64,000 nucleotides of DNA from Flavobacterium sp. J49 (GTDB taxonomy: Bacteria; Bacteroidota; Bacteroidia; Flavobacteriales; Flavobacteriaceae), in assembly GCF_011742145.1 (NCBI RefSeq), contig NZ_JAAQQU010000104.1, positions 866,374 through 930,373 on the forward strand, read 5' to 3'. Every line of letters starts with the position of its first letter. Within the stretch, counting starts at the first letter, position 1. A model generated the notes under the pieces. It ran no database searches, was not told where the DNA came from, and saw nothing but the letters and a program-made list of their open reading frames with translations. The position numbers and the translations under genes were made by a program. Positions 61,126-64,000 of the stretch are shown piece after piece.

Positions 61126-62333
61126 TAAATCAGGTATTTTTGACGCATTACTTTAAACTCACTTAAACCTTTCTCCCAAGATTTTCTGATATCGGCTTCC
61201 GAGGTTCCGGCTTCAATCTGTTCGCGCAATTTTTTGGTTCCGGCCAATTTGGTAAAGAAATCGTTAAAGAATTTGGTTTTGTCTGAAGTGGTATTGTAGG
61301 CTTTGATCAACCATTTTAATTCCAAACGATTCACTTTTTGAATTTGACTTAAATCTTCCCCATAGCACAACAGGTCTTTATGCATCGGTTCTTTGGCACC
61401 AAAATTCGGAATAGGAGTAAAGCTGAAACCGTTTTTAGGAAGAAAAGGCGAGCCGTAAATCTGAAACTGTTTCTCTGTTCCGCGTCCCGAACTCACATTC
61501 GTTCCTTCAAACAAACACAAACTGGCATATAGGTTAATGGCTTGGTCATTGGGCAAGTTGGGCGAAGGTTTTACAGGCAAACTGTATGGCATTTCCCTTT
61601 TGTAATTCAAGCATGGAATCACAGTCAAGTTGCATTGTACTTCGTTTTTCAACCATTTTTCGCCGTTAATCATTTGCGCATATTCGCCAATGGTCATGCC
61701 GTGTAATAACGGAATGGGATGCATGCCCACAAAGCTGCTGTGCTCTTTTTCCAAAATCGGCCCGTCCACAATAGCGCCATTTGGATTGGGTCTGTCCAAA
61801 ACAATCAATGGAATGTTGTTTTCGGCACAAGCTTCCATAATATAATGTAGCGAAGAGATATAGGTGTAAAATCTAGCGCCGACATCTTGCAAATCAAAAA
61901 CCATAACGTCAATTCCGGTCAATTGTTCCGGTTTGGGTTTTTTGTTATTGCCATACAAGGAAATGATGGGCAAACCGGTTTTGGTGTCTTTGCCGTCTTT
62001 AATCAATTCACCCGCATCGGCTGTGCCGCGAAAACCGTGTTCGGGAGCGTATATTTTTTGAACGTTGATTTTTTGGGCTATAAGGTAATCGACTAAATGT
62101 GTTTTGTCAGTAAGGATTCCGGTTTGGTTGGTCACAATGCCAACTTTCTTGTCCTTTAATAAAGAAAGGTAAGCAGTATAATTGTCAGCACCTGTTTTTA
62201 TTGAAGCCGTTGGTGCCGGGTTTTTAATTTCGGGCTCAAGATTTCGCGTTCTGATTTTTTCTCCAATACCGCAAGAAGAAGAAATAAACAAATAGGCTAA
62301 AAGCAATAAGATACCGTTGATAAAATATTTCAT
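61122..62333 (-). CDS. DUF1343/NamZ-like exo-beta-N-acetylmuramidase, lipoprotein
   Basis: 403 residues. The N terminus LLLLAYLFISSSCG ends in a lipobox-like Cys (~residue 21). The DUF1343 core is intact: VGIVTNQTGIL, IYAPEHGFRGTADAGE, LPIISLYGNNKKPKPEQL, DVMVFDLQDVGARFYTYISS, DRPNPNGAIVDGP and LLHGMTIGEYAQMING. NamZ relatives release N-acetylmuramic acid from peptidoglycan fragments, so it may serve cell-wall recycling from the outer membrane. No murein-recycling neighbours are visible. Confidence 0.9.
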   Translation of the reverse strand: MKYFINGILLLLAYLFISSSCGIGEKIRTRNLEPEIKNPAPTASIKTGADNYTAYLSLLKDKKVGIVTNQTGILTDKTHLVDYLIAQKINVQKIYAPEHGFRGTADAGELIKDGKDTKTGLPIISLYGNNKKPKPEQLTGIDVMVFDLQDVGARFYTYISSLHYIMEACAENNIPLIVLDRPNPNGAIVDGPILEKEHSSFVGMHPIPLLHGMTIGEYAQMINGEKWLKNEVQCNLTVIPCLNYKREMPYSLPVKPSPNLPNDQAINLYASLCLFEGTNVSSGRGTEKQFQIYGSPFLPKNGFSFTPIPNFGAKEPMHKDLLCYGEDLSQIQKVNRLELKWLIKAYNTTSDKTKFFNDFFTKLAGTKKLREQIEAGTSEADIRKSWEKGLSEFKVMRQKYLIY

Positions 62334-62383
62334 AACAAATGATTTTCTAAAATGGGCAATAATTCAGGGCCAATAACTTTGTG

Positions 62384-62391
62384 TATCTTTG
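62384..62391 (+). promoter_or_regulatory. -7 element deciding the LolC/E-like start
   Basis: TATCTTTG is a full TAnnTTTG match. The predicted RNA start near 62398 rules out TTG 62389 and leaves TTG 62410 with a ~12-nt leader. Confidence 0.6.
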
Positions 62392-62409
62392 TCGCAAACG
62401 ACTAATAAA

Positions 62410-63642
62410 TTGAAACCGGAATACTTTATAGCCAAAAGACTGATTACTGCTAAAGACCATAAAAGTAGTATTTCTGCGCCAATAATAAAAATTGCCATCA
62501 CCGCTATTGCCTTGGGCATGATCATGATGATTGTTTCTATTGCTACCGGTATTGGCCTCCAACAAAAAATACGCCAAAAGGTTTCCGCGTTTAACGGTCA
62601 TATTATTATTTCAGGGTACAACGACAACAATTCTGATGTCAGCACCAAGCCCATTTCCGTCAACCAAAGTTTTTATCCCAAGTTCAAAAATGTTGAAGGC
62701 ATCACACATGTACAAGCGGTCGCCAGCAAAGCCGGCATCATCAGAACCGAAACGGCTTTCGAAGGGATTATCTTCAAAGGTGTTGGGAAAGATTACGAAA
62801 CCACTAATCTGGAAGAGTATTTAATCGAAGGCAGATTGCCCAATTTTAAAACCAATCTCAATGAAGAAGTTTTAATCTCACAATATCTGGCCAATAGACT
62901 TGGACTTAAACTCAACGACAAGTTTGTAACCTATTTTATGAAAGAAAACAGCGAAGGCTACAACTTGCGTAATTTTGATATTGTCGGGATTTACAATTCC
63001 GGCTTCCAAGAATTCGATGCCAGTTATGTAATCGGCGATATCCGTCACGTGCAAAGAATCAACAAATGGAAGTCAGACGAAATTGGTTCTTTTGAAGTCT
63101 TTGTTGATGACTTTACCCAAATCGAACAAAAAGGACAACAAGTGTATGCGGAAACTTCTTCCACGCTGGATACCCAAACCATAGTCGAAAAATTCTATTA
63201 CATCTTCGAATGGCTCAAACTGTTTGATTTCAATATCATAGTGATTCTAATCGTTATGATAGTCGTTTCTACTATTAATATGGTGGTTGCGCTATTGGTT
63301 TTAATTTTAGAGCGAACCCAAATGATAGGAATTCTAAAATCACTTGGCGCCAACAATTGGACCGTCCGAAAAATATTCCTCTACAACGCCGCTTACCTTA
63401 TCGGAAGAGGATTGCTTTGGGGTAACATAATAGGTATTGGGTTGCTATTGCTCCAAAAATACTTCGGTATCATCAAACTCAATCCGGAAAGTTACTACGT
63501 CAATGAAGCACCGGTCGACATCAACCTATTTTACATACTGCTTTTAAACATAGGAACTGTAGCCGTTTGTCTATTGGTTTTATTAATCCCATCCTATATC
63601 ATAACCAAAATCACACCTTCAAAATCTATCCGTTTCGAATAG
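62410..63642 (+). CDS. ABC transporter permease of the LolC/LolE (FtsX) type
   Basis: 410 residues from TTG 62410 (KPEYFIAKRLITAKDHKSSI). One transmembrane helix (~28-50), a large periplasmic MacB-type domain (~60-260), then three spans (~268-295, ~325-350, ~375-400) with the FtsX block ERTQMIGILKSLGANNWTVRKIF. Fits the permease that extracts lipoproteins for the Lol pathway, together with LolD (not in the window). The TAG stop is part of the adjoining REP-like element. Confidence 0.9.
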   Translation: MKPEYFIAKRLITAKDHKSSISAPIIKIAITAIALGMIMMIVSIATGIGLQQKIRQKVSAFNGHIIISGYNDNNSDVSTKPISVNQSFYPKFKNVEGITHVQAVASKAGIIRTETAFEGIIFKGVGKDYETTNLEEYLIEGRLPNFKTNLNEEVLISQYLANRLGLKLNDKFVTYFMKENSEGYNLRNFDIVGIYNSGFQEFDASYVIGDIRHVQRINKWKSDEIGSFEVFVDDFTQIEQKGQQVYAETSSTLDTQTIVEKFYYIFEWLKLFDFNIIVILIVMIVVSTINMVVALLVLILERTQMIGILKSLGANNWTVRKIFLYNAAYLIGRGLLWGNIIGIGLLLLQKYFGIIKLNPESYYVNEAPVDINLFYILLLNIGTVAVCLLVLLIPSYIITKITPSKSIRFE

Positions 63643-63720
63643 GAGCGAATGGCTTGTTTTGTTTCAGTAATCCATTTTCCCGCTTTTCACTGTGCATGGC
63701 GCCGTTTCAATCGGGGCTAT
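63640..63720 (+). repeat. REP-like element supplying the LolC/E-like stop codon
   Basis: Begins TAGGAGCGAATGG (TAG is the stop codon of the preceding gene), contains TTTTCCCGCTTTTCACTG and ends AATCGGGGCTAT. Same family as 9199, 34308 and 47166. Confidence 0.8.
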
Positions 63721-63836
63721 AGGATAGGCTTTTTGGGCAATTTTGTAAACAATTCATAAAGCTATCGACGAACTGCATTTGTAAAAAACGCAGAATCAAT
63801 GGATTAAAAAAAAGATAAAAAAAGGGTAATTTTTAT

Positions 63837-63868
63837 TTGGAAATGGAGGATTTTAGTTTTTATATTTG
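63837..63868 (+). promoter_or_regulatory. Strong promoter P1 of an operon beyond the right edge
   Basis: TTG (63837-63839), 21 nt, TATATTTG (63861-63868), followed by CACCCCGC. Confidence 0.75.
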
Positions 63869-63950
63869 CACCCCGCAAGAGAGGGATTGTTCATTGATAA
63901 ACTGAAAAACGAGGAATTTAAAATAAATTCAAAAATAATTTTAAAAAGCC

Positions 63951-63980
63951 TTGTTAGTTTAAAAAGAATAGTTACTTTTG
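63951..63980 (+). promoter_or_regulatory. Strong promoter P2 of an operon beyond the right edge
   Basis: TTG (63951-63953), 19 nt, TACTTTTG (63973-63980), followed by CACCCGC. Tandem to P1, 112 bp downstream, with the same initial transcribed motif; consistent with an rRNA operon leader, but no rRNA sequence is in the window. Confidence 0.75.
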
Positions 63981-64000
63981 CACCCGCTTTGAGACACAAG

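Noticed and set aside
1..64000. tRNA, rRNA, prophage, integron or insertion sequence
   Set aside because: No T-arm/CCA patterns, rRNA core sequence, integrase or transposase were recognised on either strand.

Overview
The window looks like a chromosomal segment of a Flavobacterium-type bacterium (Bacteroidota, Flavobacteriia). The evidence is the gliding ABC subunit GldA, the ExbB-ExbD-ExbD-TonB-PstS-TPR cluster, the split MetH, outer-membrane and lipoprotein genes with short Bacteroidota signal peptides, A/T-rich spacers, absence of Shine-Dalgarno sequences, and many promoters of the Bacteroidota type (TTG, about 20 bp, TAnnTTTG). Almost all of it is housekeeping sequence. No phage, integrase, IS transposase, CRISPR array, tRNA or rRNA gene was found. 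The last 170 bp hold two tandem strong promoters that may drive an rRNA-type operon just outside the window.

Layout: 1-2.9 kb, end of an outer-membrane barrel protein and a secreted hypothetical. 2.9-14.5 kb, a methionine/SAM block: metK (minus strand); metY-osmC-metX-hom; then the two-part metH and metF. 14.7-18.5 kb, envelope genes, gldA and a secreted M28 peptidase. 18.6-21.9 kb, a Phe/Tyr operon (pheA, aminotransferase, DAHP synthase-chorismate mutase). 21.9-31.7 kb, a secreted hypothetical, rsgA, dtd, three tandem DUF3857 proteins and a MazG-like enzyme. 31.7-36.9 kb, aroA, queA, kynU and an arginase-family enzyme. 36.9-50 kb, a sensor-like PAS protein, penicillin acylase, a photolyase/cryptochrome operon, kmo, cupin, DUF486 and a HerA-like ATPase. 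50-57.8 kb, the TonB energising cluster, queE, and a secreted TonB-domain protein. 57.9-63.6 kb, assorted enzymes, a NamZ-like lipoprotein and a LolC/E-type permease.

The most interesting content is regulatory. The methionine block carries three unrelated sensing devices within 5 kb. There is a SAM-II-like riboswitch in front of metK. Two tandem Met/Cys-rich leader peptides, each followed by an intrinsic terminator with a matching antiterminator, precede metY. An S-box (SAM-I) riboswitch precedes metH. A Phe/Tyr-rich leader peptide plus terminator stands in front of pheA, so ribosome-mediated attenuation seems to be a general strategy in this genome.

The second theme is a set of tandem arrays with 7-bp (sometimes 8-bp) units. 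They lie in gene junctions and run in frame through conserved enzymes (three in aroA, two in metH part 2). Two arrays in inverted orientation flank a small four-helix-bundle (23S intervening-sequence type) gene sitting between the two halves of metH, which resembles a small mobile unit. A third theme is a family of REP-like elements (ends TAGGAGC and GGGGCTA) placed at or over stop codons. All function calls rest on motif recognition by eye; no database search was run.
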